From an uncultured Pseudomonadota bacterium (GTDB lineage: Bacteria; Pseudomonadota; Gammaproteobacteria; Burkholderiales; Rhodocyclaceae), in assembly GCA_946479855.1 (NCBI GenBank), contig CAMLHL010000062.1, positions 1 through 16,247 on the forward strand: a DNA stretch of 16,247 nt, given 5' to 3'. Positions 9,752-16,247 of the stretch are shown here, piece by piece (the first letter of the stretch is position 1; each line of letters starts with the position of its first letter). The notes below the pieces were generated by a model that was not told the origin of the DNA, ran no database searches, and saw only the letters and a program-made list of their open reading frames with translations. The translations under genes and the position numbers were made by a program.

Positions 9752-11002
9752 TCAGGCCGGTCTGGATTGGCCGGCCAGTTTCTGCACGATCAGGCTGCCG
9801 GCCATGTCGCCCTCGACATTGACCGCGGTGCGTACGGTGTCGAGAAGACGGTCGATGGGGAGCAGGATGGCGATGGCCTCGGTCGGCAGGCCGACCGATT
9901 CCAGCACCAGCACCATCGACAGCATGCCGACGCTGGGGATGCCCGGGGCGCCGATGGCGCCCAGCATGGCGACGAAGAAGATGACCAGCTGGTGGGCGAG
10001 GTCGAGCTCGATGCCGGCCAGACGGGCGACGAACAGCGCCGCCGCCGCCTCGTAAAGGGCGGTGCCGTCCATGTTGACCGTGGCGCCGAGCGGTACGACA
10101 AAGCTGGCGATATCCTTCTTCACGTGCAGGTGCTGCTCGGTGCAGCGCAGGGTGATCGGCAGCGTTGCCGCGCTCGAACTGGTCACGAAGGCGGTGATCA
10201 GCGCTTCGCGCGCGCCCTTGAAGAAGGCGAGTGGCGAGACGCGGGTGATCAGCCAGAGGATCAGCGGCAGCACGACGAGGCCATGGAACAGCGTCGAGCC
10301 GATGACGACGGCGATGAAGTGGCCGAGGCTGGCGAGCAGCGCGCTGTTCTGCGTCGCCACCAGTTGCAGCAGCAGGGCGGCCAGCCCGAGCGGGGCAAGG
10401 CGCATGATCCAGCCGACGACCATCAGGCAGAGTTCCTGCAATTCGCCGATCAGCAGCCGGAGGTTGCGGTAGCGCTCGCCGCCGATGACCAGCGCGATGC
10501 CGAGAAACAGCGCGATCATCACGATGGCCAGGATATCGCCGTTGGCCAGCGCCTTGAACGGGTTCTGGAACAGGCCGCGCAGGAACTGGGCGATATAGTC
10601 GGCCAGCGGCATCTGGTGCGCCTGATAATTGCGCGTCGCTTCGGCGAACATGGCCAGATGCAAACCTTCGCCGGGCCGGAAAATGTGCGCAGCGCCGAAA
10701 CCGATGACAATAGCCAGCCCCATGGTCGCGAAAAAGAAGGCCAGGGTCGTCGTCCACACCCGGTGCATCTGGTCGTGGTCGCGCAGGTTGGCGACGCCGA
10801 TGACGATGGAGGAAAAAACCAGCGGTACCAGCACCATGCGCAGCAGGTCGAGGAACAGATGGCCGACGATCCGGGCCCCATACAGCGCCTCCTCGGTCAG
10901 CGGCGTTGCGCCTTGCGCAGCCAGCCAGCCGCCGCCGGCGATGCCGAGCAGGCAGCCGATCAGGATCTGGGTGTTCAGTGACGGTAGTTTCATGGTGGGC
11001 AT
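9752..11002 (-). CDS. Dicarboxylate/amino acid:cation symporter (GltP-like, DAACS family)
   Basis: A 416-aa multi-pass inner-membrane protein of normal family length. Family signatures are in order: the serine-rich re-entrant loop SSSAATLP (275-282), the NMDGT motif in the unwound helix (310-314), the second loop GIPSVGM (354-360), and the last-helix motif DRLLDTVRTAVNVEGD (384-399). In the archaeal homologue GltPh the matching Asp and Arg bind the amino and side-chain carboxyl groups of aspartate; both are present here (D388, R391). DctA-type C4-dicarboxylate carriers have a different pattern in this helix, so a glutamate/aspartate or related amino-acid substrate is more likely. An alternative ATG lies at 10993. 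No strong ribosome binding site is visible. It converges on the small membrane protein gene with a 3-bp gap and is divergent from the pyrophosphohydrolase gene. Confidence 0.95.
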   Translation of the reverse strand: MPTMKLPSLNTQILIGCLLGIAGGGWLAAQGATPLTEEALYGARIVGHLFLDLLRMVLVPLVFSSIVIGVANLRDHDQMHRVWTTTLAFFFATMGLAIVIGFGAAHIFRPGEGLHLAMFAEATRNYQAHQMPLADYIAQFLRGLFQNPFKALANGDILAIVMIALFLGIALVIGGERYRNLRLLIGELQELCLMVVGWIMRLAPLGLAALLLQLVATQNSALLASLGHFIAVVIGSTLFHGLVVLPLILWLITRVSPLAFFKGAREALITAFVTSSSAATLPITLRCTEQHLHVKKDIASFVVPLGATVNMDGTALYEAAAALFVARLAGIELDLAHQLVIFFVAMLGAIGAPGIPSVGMLSMVLVLESVGLPTEAIAILLPIDRLLDTVRTAVNVEGDMAGSLIVQKLAGQSRPA

Positions 11003-11020
11003 GGGGCTGAGAATGCAGTC

Positions 11021-11026
11021 ATTCTA
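11021..11026 (-). promoter_or_regulatory. Candidate -10 box of the symporter gene
   Basis: TAGAAT on the - strand (5 of 6 matches to TATAAT) lies 19 bp before the symporter start, in the short gap to the divergent gene. The -35 region 17 bp upstream is poor, so this is a weak prediction. Confidence 0.3.
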
Positions 11027-11077
11027 TCCAGCTTGTCCTGTGGCATCATCCGGCCATCACGACAGACAGGGTTGAAA

Positions 11078-11434
11078 ATGGGCGATTTCGAGGCGTTGAC
11101 CGCAGCACTGCGCGAGTTCCGCGATGCGCGCGACTGGCGGCAGTTCCACTCGCTGCGCAACCTGATCACTTCGTTGAATCTCGAAGCGGCGGAACTGCTC
11201 GAACTGACGCAATGGAAAAGCGATGCCGAAATCGACGCGCTGCCGGCCGACGCCAAGGCCGGCGAGGCGCTGCGCGACGAATGCGCCGATATCCTGCTCT
11301 ACCTGCTGCTGATCGCCGACACCGCGGGCATCGACCTCCCCGCTGCGGCCCGCGCCAAGCTCGTCAAGAATGCCGGGAAATACCCGGTGGACAAGGCTTA
11401 CGGCTCGCGGGCCAAATATACCGAGCTAGGTTGA
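11078..11434 (+). CDS. MazG-like nucleotide pyrophosphohydrolase (dCTPase/RS21-C6 type)
   Basis: A 118-aa all-alpha protein. The metal-binding pattern of the all-alpha NTP pyrophosphatase superfamily is visible: LNLEAAELLELTQW (two glutamates three residues apart) and DECADILLYLLLIADTAGID (ExxD). The size, the Trp after the first motif and the single domain fit the dCTPP1/RS21-C6 branch rather than full-length MazG. Known members hydrolyse (modified) dCTP or other non-canonical NTPs to the monophosphate plus pyrophosphate, cleaning the nucleotide pool. The start at 11078 is chosen from family length; the ribosome binding site is weak (AGGG near 11067). Its last 9 bases overlap the end of rlmJ on the opposite strand. 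Confidence 0.92.
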   Translation: MGDFEALTAALREFRDARDWRQFHSLRNLITSLNLEAAELLELTQWKSDAEIDALPADAKAGEALRDECADILLYLLLIADTAGIDLPAAARAKLVKNAGKYPVDKAYGSRAKYTELG

Positions 11435-12271
11435 TTCACTTTCCAGCGTGTATTTTGCGCCGTCGCCCTGGGCCAGCAGTTCAGTCAGTTTGGGCAGCGT
11501 TTCATGCAGCTTCTTTTCCAGCGTCCACGGCGGATTGATGATGAACATGCCACTGCCGTTCATGCCGAAACCGTCCTTCGCCGGTGCCTTGACTTCCAGC
11601 GTCGCATGCAGCCAGTTACTGCAACCCAGGCGCTTCAGCCTGTCCGGCAACTGGCGGGACTCGAGCTTGCTGAGCATCGGGTACCACAGCGCGTAGGTGC
11701 CGGTCGGGAAACGCTTCAGCGATTCCTGCAATACTTTGACTACGGCGCTGTAGTCGCTCTTCGTTTCGTAGGAAGGATCGATCAGGACCAGGGCCCGGCG
11801 CGGCGGTGGCGGCAGGAGGGCCTTGAGGCCGACGAAGCCGTCGCCGTCGGTGATTGCCACTTCGCGGCCACTACCCTTGAAGCATTCGTGCAGTAGCTTG
11901 GCGTCGGTACTATGCATTTCGTAAAGGCGCAGCCGGTCGCTGTCGCGCAGCATCTGCCGGGCCAGCCACGGCGAGCCGGGGTAATGGCGGAGCTTGCCAT
12001 CCGGGTTCAATTGGCGGACCAGATCGACATAATCCCTGGCTGCCGGCGGCAGGCTCTTGGCGTCCCACAGGCGGCCGATGCCATCGCGGTATTCGCCGAG
12101 CTTGCTGGCATGGGCCGATTCCAGCGCATAACGTCCGGCCCCGGCATGGGTATCGATGATCCAGAACGGTGCAGGCTTCTCGCCCATGTATTCGGCGATC
12201 TGGAGCAGGATCAGGTGTTTCAGTACGTCGGCGTGGTTGCCGGCATGAAAGGCGTGGCGGTAGCTGAGCAT
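11426..12271 (-). CDS. rlmJ: RlmJ, 23S rRNA (adenine2030-N6)-methyltransferase
   Basis: A 281-aa protein, the same length as E. coli RlmJ, with the conserved start MLSYRHAFHAGNHADVLKH and the SAM-binding DTHAGAGRY (40-48). YPGSPWLARQMLR (97-109) and the C-terminal GSGMFIINPPW are also family features. The enzyme methylates N6 of A2030 in 23S rRNA using SAM. The catalytic motif, DPPY in the E. coli protein, reads DPSY here (165-168); I think this substitution is tolerated in the family but cannot verify it. The gene starts 10 bp after the stop of the 508-aa unknown protein, so the two are probably co-transcribed. It ends tail-to-tail with a 9-bp overlap on the pyrophosphohydrolase gene. Confidence 0.96.
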   Translation of the reverse strand: MLSYRHAFHAGNHADVLKHLILLQIAEYMGEKPAPFWIIDTHAGAGRYALESAHASKLGEYRDGIGRLWDAKSLPPAARDYVDLVRQLNPDGKLRHYPGSPWLARQMLRDSDRLRLYEMHSTDAKLLHECFKGSGREVAITDGDGFVGLKALLPPPPRRALVLIDPSYETKSDYSAVVKVLQESLKRFPTGTYALWYPMLSKLESRQLPDRLKRLGCSNWLHATLEVKAPAKDGFGMNGSGMFIINPPWTLEKKLHETLPKLTELLAQGDGAKYTLESEST

Positions 12272-12281
12272 TGAGCTGGAT

Positions 12282-13808
12282 TTAGTCCGGAAGCAGGTCG
12301 AGGGCGAAGAATTCTAGTCCTTCGTTGGCTTCCATGCATGCTCCGATTTTTCGGTGCAGCGAGCGGTCAGGCAACTTGATCATGATTTTCTGTTCCCGCC
12401 GGAGCGCGCCGGGGGCGGCAATCAGCCCCGAAAACTTGCCATAGGCCGGCAGACTGTGCAGGAAAATGGCCCGGTGTGCCGCGTCATCGGCACTCACGAT
12501 ATCGACCACGCTGGCCTGCGGCGACATCAGTTGCAAGCCGATTTCAAGGCGAACCTGGGAAGATGCAATGCGGCGGATCAGGCAGACATGGATCTTGCTC
12601 GATTCGCGCGGTTGCAGTGCTGCGATGTCGCCGGCGCCCATCTTGCACTTTTCACCCGCGATGTAGCGCAGGCGGAAGCCATCCGGGCTTTCGTCGATCA
12701 GCGCCCATTCGCTGGGCGAGAAATCGCGCGTTTCATAACGGCCGGCGGCGTCGAGCGAGCGACGGGAAAACGTATTGCCATCGAGAAAACGGATGACCTG
12801 ATGCAAGCCGGTGACCAGATCGCCGCGGGGACGAAAGTGGGTACGGCTGAAACGCCGGGCGCTCTTGCCGCCAATGGCGACGCGCAAACTCTGGAGCAGG
12901 GCTGGCGGGGCGTCGAGGTCGGGTTCGACGGCCTTGCCCGGGCGGCGCGTGATGTTGCGGTCGAGGGCGGCCAGCACCTGGCTGCAGTCGATCAGGATGC
13001 TGCCGAAGATCGGGGTGTCCGCTGGCTGGCGTGTCAGGGGGTAGCCGGGGTTGCCCTGGTCGGGCCGGACCAGGAAACAGGGATCGGTGGTCTTGCCGTT
13101 TCCGGCATCCGGCATGACGGTGCCGATCACCGCGTAGGCGGCCAGTTGCCGCGAACACAGATTGATCGTCTCGAGCTCGGCGCGGGGTAGTTTGCTCGGT
13201 TCCAGGTAGGCGAAGAGCAGGGCGCCAAGGTATTCATGTTCGATCGGCGCCGTTTCGCCGTTGAGCGGCAGAGCCTGCGAGCCCCGTGCCATCTGGTAGA
13301 GCTCGTGCAGCATCTGCCAGGAGGTTGCCGAGGGGGTGGCGTAGGCACGGTAGGCCAGCAGCTGGCGCCGGGCGACCATGGCCATGGCCCGCTGGATGCT
13401 GCGATGGTAAAGGTGTCTCAACGCGGCATTGTGATTGCCTTGGTTGATGCTCCGGGCCACGATGGCATAGGCGATGGCCATGCCCTTCAGCAGATTGTCG
13501 GCATGCAGCGCTGCGGCGCTGGCCTCGTTGGGCAGCGGCAGGACGGCCTGGACGATTTCTGCCTCCAGGGGGGGCAAGGCCTGTTCGGCTTCCTGTCGCA
13601 TGTCTTCCAGCAGTTTGTAGCGCATGTGCAGGTTGACCTGCTGGCCGACCGTGGGCAGTACGCTATCGGCCAGTTTGGCCACGGTTTCCTGCGGCGAGAG
13701 GCCGGCAACGGTATCGAGCAGTCCCCGAATTGCGGCCGCACCCTTCTGTTCGGCCGTGGACGGCCCGAACGGAAGAAGCTCGCGGAACAATTGCAGGGGA
13801 GAATTCAT
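12282..13808 (-). CDS. Protein of unknown function, possible PilZ-like C-terminal region
   Basis: A 508-aa soluble protein from the ATG at 13808, with a GGCGG-like ribosome binding site just upstream; a TTG three codons earlier is less likely. I do not recognise a named family. The N-terminal ~200 residues are predicted mostly helical, with no signal peptide and no membrane segment, so the protein is likely cytoplasmic. The C-terminal third is beta-rich. There, RYETR (357-361) and DESPDGF (372-378) resemble the RxxxR and DxSxxG motifs of c-di-GMP-binding PilZ domains, followed by a strand pattern (GDIAALQP, IHVCLIRRI, RLEIGLQLMSP) like a PilZ barrel. The spacing between the two motifs is shorter than usual, so this is only a suggestion. 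It precedes rlmJ by 10 bp and is divergent from the DUF3301-type gene. Confidence 0.85.
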   Translation of the reverse strand: MNSPLQLFRELLPFGPSTAEQKGAAAIRGLLDTVAGLSPQETVAKLADSVLPTVGQQVNLHMRYKLLEDMRQEAEQALPPLEAEIVQAVLPLPNEASAAALHADNLLKGMAIAYAIVARSINQGNHNAALRHLYHRSIQRAMAMVARRQLLAYRAYATPSATSWQMLHELYQMARGSQALPLNGETAPIEHEYLGALLFAYLEPSKLPRAELETINLCSRQLAAYAVIGTVMPDAGNGKTTDPCFLVRPDQGNPGYPLTRQPADTPIFGSILIDCSQVLAALDRNITRRPGKAVEPDLDAPPALLQSLRVAIGGKSARRFSRTHFRPRGDLVTGLHQVIRFLDGNTFSRRSLDAAGRYETRDFSPSEWALIDESPDGFRLRYIAGEKCKMGAGDIAALQPRESSKIHVCLIRRIASSQVRLEIGLQLMSPQASVVDIVSADDAAHRAIFLHSLPAYGKFSGLIAAPGALRREQKIMIKLPDRSLHRKIGACMEANEGLEFFALDLLPD

Positions 13809-13884
13809 GACCGCCAACTAATTTGTGACAGATGAATTATCCAGTAATTCGGGTGAATTTTCTGTCGAGTATTTCCGCATTACG

Positions 13885-13890
13885 TATACT
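13885..13890 (+). promoter_or_regulatory. Candidate -10 box of the DUF3301-type/mutarotase operon
   Basis: TATACT (5 of 6 matches) ends 6 bp before the ATG at 13897. It would put the transcription start at or within a base or two of the start codon. The -35 region is poor (around 13862-13867). Confidence 0.4.
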
Positions 13891-13896
13891 TGCGCG

Positions 13897-14238
13897 ATGA
13901 ATTTGTACGAACTGTTGTTCCTCGTCCTGGCGGCGATCGGTGTCTGGTTCTGGCTCGATAGCCTGAAAGCGCGGGAAATCGGCATGCGTGCCGCCCGTCA
14001 CGCCTGTCAGCAGGAAGGCTTGCAGTTTCTCGACGAAACCGTGGTCGGAAACCTGCTGCAGCTTGCCCGCGACGATGCCGGCCTGCTCAAGCTGCGCCGC
14101 GTCTATACCTTTGAATACAGCGATACCGGCGACAACCGTCGCTCGGGCAGCGTGACCCTGCTCGGCCACGATGTCGAACTGCTGCATGTGCGTCCCCACC
14201 TTTACGTGATTCCCCATCCCCATGAAACCTTGCATTGA
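13897..14238 (+). CDS. DUF3301-type small membrane-anchored protein
   Basis: A 113-aa protein with one N-terminal membrane segment (LYELLFLVLAAIGVWFWL, 3-20), followed by a soluble domain (AREIGMRAARHACQQEGLQF, LRRVYTFEYSDTGDNRR, SVTLLGHDVELLHVRP). Length and pattern match DUF3301, a proteobacterial family of unknown function. I take the ATG at 13897 because the membrane segment then begins at once; upstream codons are not hydrophobic. No Shine-Dalgarno is visible before it. It overlaps the mutarotase gene by 17 bp, so the two are translated from one message. Confidence 0.88.
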   Translation: MNLYELLFLVLAAIGVWFWLDSLKAREIGMRAARHACQQEGLQFLDETVVGNLLQLARDDAGLLKLRRVYTFEYSDTGDNRRSGSVTLLGHDVELLHVRPHLYVIPHPHETLH

Positions 14239-15067
14239 AGATATCGAATTCCGCGGCATCGAGGCCCTGCGTCTGAGCGGCCCGCGCGGCGTCAGCGCCA
14301 TTGTCAGCAAACAGGGCGCGCAACTGCTCTCCTGGGTGACCTCCGACGGCCGCGAACGCCTGTTTCTTTCCGATCAGGCGGTGTTTGACGGCAGCGTCGC
14401 CATCCGGGGCGGTGTTCCGGTCTGCTTCCCGCAATTCGCCAGCCTTGGCGACCTGCCCAAACATGGTTTCGTGCGCACCCGTCCGTGGTCGGTCAGCGCC
14501 CGGCGCTCGGGCGACGACTATGCCCTGGTGACGCTGCAGTGCGAAGATGACGAGTCCACCCGCGCCCTCTGGCCGCATCCCTTTGTCGCCGAGCTGACCG
14601 TCATGCTCGAGGCGGATCGCATCGATCTCGAGCTGGCCGTGACCAATACCGGCAGCGAGCCGCTGGCCTTCACCGGCGCGCTGCATTCCTATCTGCGCGT
14701 TGTCCAGGTCGAGGATGTGGCGCTCGAAGGCCTGCATGGCCACGAATATCGCGATGCCGCCAACGGCGACCAGGTGATTCGGGAAACCGGCACCGAATTG
14801 ATCGTCGACCAGGCGCTCGACCGGGTTTATTACAACGTCAAGCGGCCGCAGTTGCTGCAAGCCGGCAATCTGAGCCTCGGCATCCAGGCCCAGGGGTTTC
14901 CGGATGTGGTGGTGTGGAATCCCTGGGTTGAAGCCTGTGCGGCCATGCAAGACATGCCGGATGACGGCTGGCGGCACATGCTGTGCGTCGAAGCGGCGGC
15001 GACCCGCCCGGTGACCTTGCCGGCCGGCGAAGAGTGGTACGGGCGGCAGACGCTGGTCGCCGTCTGA
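14222..15067 (+). CDS. D-hexose-6-phosphate mutarotase (YeaD-like)
   Basis: A 281-aa aldose-1-epimerase-fold protein, close to the ~290-aa family length. Signature segments are GGVPVCFPQF (63-72), KHGFVRTRPW (80-89, candidate catalytic H81), FTGALHSYLRV (150-160, H155), ALDRVY (198-203, D200) and MLCVEAA (253-259, catalytic-base candidate E257). Known members interconvert alpha and beta anomers of glucose-6-phosphate and similar hexose-6-phosphates in the cytoplasm. Residue assignments come from the family pattern, not an alignment. Its start lies within the end of the DUF3301-type gene (17-bp overlap). Confidence 0.94.
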   Translation: MKPCIEDIEFRGIEALRLSGPRGVSAIVSKQGAQLLSWVTSDGRERLFLSDQAVFDGSVAIRGGVPVCFPQFASLGDLPKHGFVRTRPWSVSARRSGDDYALVTLQCEDDESTRALWPHPFVAELTVMLEADRIDLELAVTNTGSEPLAFTGALHSYLRVVQVEDVALEGLHGHEYRDAANGDQVIRETGTELIVDQALDRVYYNVKRPQLLQAGNLSLGIQAQGFPDVVVWNPWVEACAAMQDMPDDGWRHMLCVEAAATRPVTLPAGEEWYGRQTLVAV

Positions 15068-15140
15068 TGGCTCTGTGGGGGTGAATTTGATCTGAATTAG
15101 GGCGGAGCGACGTGGCTTTTCGGTAGTCTCGGCAGTATTT

Positions 15141-15165
15141 GCAGCGCGCCCGCCTGGGGCGCTGC
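15141..15165 (+). repeat. GC-rich hairpin just upstream of the DUF2189-type gene
   Basis: GCAGCGC (15141-15147) pairs with GCGCTGC (15159-15165), and CCC (15149-15151) with GGG (15156-15158), leaving a bulged G and a 4-nt loop. There is no T run after it, so it is not a standard terminator. It ends 11 nt before the start codon at 15177 and could affect translation of that gene. Confidence 0.6.
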
Positions 15166-15176
15166 CTGACCACCGG

Positions 15177-15914
15177 ATGCCCATGATTATTTCCCCGCTT
15201 TCCCTGTCCAGCCTGTCGCGCGCCCTCGGGGCCGGCTGGCGCATTGCCCGCGCTACCCGCGGCGTCGGCATGGCCTACGCCCTGCTCTTCACTTTGGGCG
15301 GGTTGGTGATTATCGGCGGGCTGCTGGCCCAGGGGCTGACCCCCTTCGTCCTCGCCGCGGTCGGCGCTTTCATGCTGATCGGTCCGGCCACCCTGGCCGG
15401 TTTCTTCGGCATCGCCGAAGCCTGCGAGGCGGGCGAGCCGGTCACGCTGCGTTGCATCAGCCGGGGGTTTTCCCGGGCTGCGCGGGCGTTGTGGGCGCTG
15501 GCGCTGGTTTGCGCCCTGCTGTTCATGATTTTTGTGACCGATGCGGCGATCCTCTATGCCTACATGGTCGGCGCCACGCCAATCTGGCTCGGCAAGCTCT
15601 GGCCGGCCACCCCCAACGTGCTGTCTTTCGTCCAGTGGTCATCCGTTTCCGGCCTGTTCGTCGCCTTCCTGATCTACTGTGCCACCGCGTTTTCGGTACC
15701 GCTGTTATGCGAGCGGCGGGCCGGCCTGGTCGAGGCGGTCGTGCTGAGCGTCCGGGTCGTTTTCAGCAGTTTCGGGCCGGCCATTTTATGGGCTTTCCTG
15801 CTGTCCACCGTCGTTATCGGCAGCGTTCTGCTGTTGCCGCTGCTGCCGCTGACCCTGCCGTGGATGGCCTACGCCAGTCGGGCGCTGTACCGGGAAGCGC
15901 TGCCGCTGTCCTGA
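15177..15914 (+). CDS. DUF2189-type integral membrane protein
   Basis: A 245-aa hydrophobic protein with about six membrane segments: ALLFTLGGLVIIGGLLAQ, FVLAAVGAFMLIGPATLAGF, ALWALALVCALLFMIFV, then one around the SVSGLFVAFLIYCATAF segment, and a pair near AILWAFLLSTVVIGSVLLLP. The LIGPATLAGFFGIAEACEAG segment and the late VPLLCERRAGLVEAVVLSVR segment fit DUF2189, a family of predicted inner-membrane proteins of unknown function. Two in-frame ATGs (15177 and 15183) are possible starts; neither has a strong ribosome binding site. The gene follows the mutarotase by 109 bp and is followed by prfC. Confidence 0.88.
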   Translation: MPMIISPLSLSSLSRALGAGWRIARATRGVGMAYALLFTLGGLVIIGGLLAQGLTPFVLAAVGAFMLIGPATLAGFFGIAEACEAGEPVTLRCISRGFSRAARALWALALVCALLFMIFVTDAAILYAYMVGATPIWLGKLWPATPNVLSFVQWSSVSGLFVAFLIYCATAFSVPLLCERRAGLVEAVVLSVRVVFSSFGPAILWAFLLSTVVIGSVLLLPLLPLTLPWMAYASRALYREALPLS

Positions 15915-15941
15915 TCGCCGGTTGTTGCATTGCGGCAAAGG

Positions 15942-15947
15942 TATAAT
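15942..15947 (+). promoter_or_regulatory. -10 box of prfC, inside an inverted repeat
   Basis: A perfect TATAAT lies 29 bp before the prfC GTG. It is flanked by GCGGCA (15932-15937) and TGCCGC (15947-15952), a 6-bp inverted repeat around the box. The -35 region is poor (GTTGTT-like sequence near 15921-15926). Confidence 0.55.
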
Positions 15948-15976
15948 GCCGCCTTTCCGCTTTTCCAACGCCCGCC

Positions 15977-16247
15977 GTGACTCCCCTCGACAACGAAATC
16001 TCCCGCCGCCGCACCTTTGCGATCATTTCCCACCCCGACGCCGGTAAAACGACGCTGACCGAAAAACTGCTGTGGTTCGGCGGCGCCATCCAGGTCGCCG
16101 GCGAAGTGCGGGCGCGCAAGGCCTCGCGCCACGCGACCTCGGACTGGATGGAACTGGAAAAGCAACGCGGCATCTCGGTGACCTCGTCGGTCATGCAGTT
16201 CCCGTACCGCGAGTGCATGATCAACCTGCTCGACACGCCGGGCCACG
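15977..16247 (+). CDS. prfC: Peptide chain release factor 3, N-terminal part
   Basis: The gene runs off the right edge; 90 codons are visible. The GTP-binding signatures fit RF3: [20 protein letters not shown] (11-30, P-loop), [16 protein letters not shown] (switch region) and DTPGH (G3) at the very end. RF3 is a translational GTPase that recycles release factors 1 and 2 from the ribosome after peptide release. The start is a GTG at 15977, chosen because the family similarity begins within ten residues and no upstream in-frame ATG exists; no Shine-Dalgarno is visible. Confidence 0.97.
   Translation, partial: MTPLDNEISRRRTFAIISHPDAGKTTLTEKLLWFGGAIQVAGEVRARKASRHATSDWMELEKQRGISVTSSVMQFPYRECMINLLDTPGH

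Noticed and set aside
9768..9777. TGGCCGGCCA palindrome near the symporter stop
   Set aside because: It lies in the coding region of a GC-rich gene and has no partner copies or T run; likely chance.
9767..10981. 404-codon open frame on the + strand opposite the symporter
   Set aside because: Its translation is rich in Gln/Asp/Ala/Arg with no hydrophobic core or motif, as expected for the antisense of a membrane-protein gene; the symporter motifs are clear.
12354..13190. 278-codon open frame on the + strand within the 508-aa unknown gene
   Set aside because: The - strand frame is longer, has a ribosome binding site and a structured protein; the + frame is a GC-rich shadow.
14087..15271. 394-codon open frame on the - strand opposite the mutarotase
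   Set aside because: It covers parts of three + strand genes, including the mutarotase signature segments, and shows no domain of its own.

Overview
The window looks like ordinary chromosome from a GC-rich betaproteobacterium, most likely of the Rhodocyclales type (Dechloromonas/Azonexus-like). This is an inference from strong codon bias, from the full-length housekeeping proteins (Tex, RlmJ, PrfC) and from the mix of betaproteobacterial conserved unknowns. It rests on my reading of the proteins, not on a database search. I see no tRNA, rRNA, CRISPR array, insertion sequence or phage gene.

Layout. (1) Positions 3-4686, + strand: a tightly packed three-gene cassette. It holds the C-terminal part of a large repeat-containing surface protein (Calx-beta-like repeat, Pro-rich linker, cadherin/Ig-like domain, basic tail), a GAF-like/HlyD-type membrane fusion protein that overlaps it by 4 bp, and a 700-aa fusion of a PqqD-like N-terminus, an M50 (site-2 type) membrane protease and a HlyD-like adaptor. 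No ABC ATPase is present between or after these genes. This is the most unusual part of the window. (2) 4687-4967: intergenic, with a bidirectional hairpin terminator. (3) tex on the - strand, divergent from fliW on the + strand. (4) A - strand pair: gamma-carbonic-anhydrase-like protein followed by a secreted HExxH protein. (5) A small membrane-anchored + strand protein ending 3 bp from a convergent glutamate/aspartate-type symporter. (6) A MazG/dCTPase-like pyrophosphohydrolase, overlapping tail-to-tail with rlmJ, which lies just downstream of a 508-aa protein of unknown function. (7) + strand: a DUF3301-type protein overlapping hexose-6-phosphate mutarotase, then a DUF2189-type membrane protein, then the start of prfC, cut by the window end.

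How genes work together. The first three genes very probably form one transcription unit, in which the two inner-membrane adaptor proteins serve export, processing or anchoring of the surface protein. The rest are small housekeeping units: RNA/translation (tex, rlmJ, prfC), nucleotide-pool cleaning (dCTPase-like), carbohydrate-phosphate epimerisation (mutarotase), amino-acid uptake (symporter) and flagellin homeostasis (fliW). Coordinates of starts were chosen by family alignment from memory and by ribosome binding sites where these were visible.
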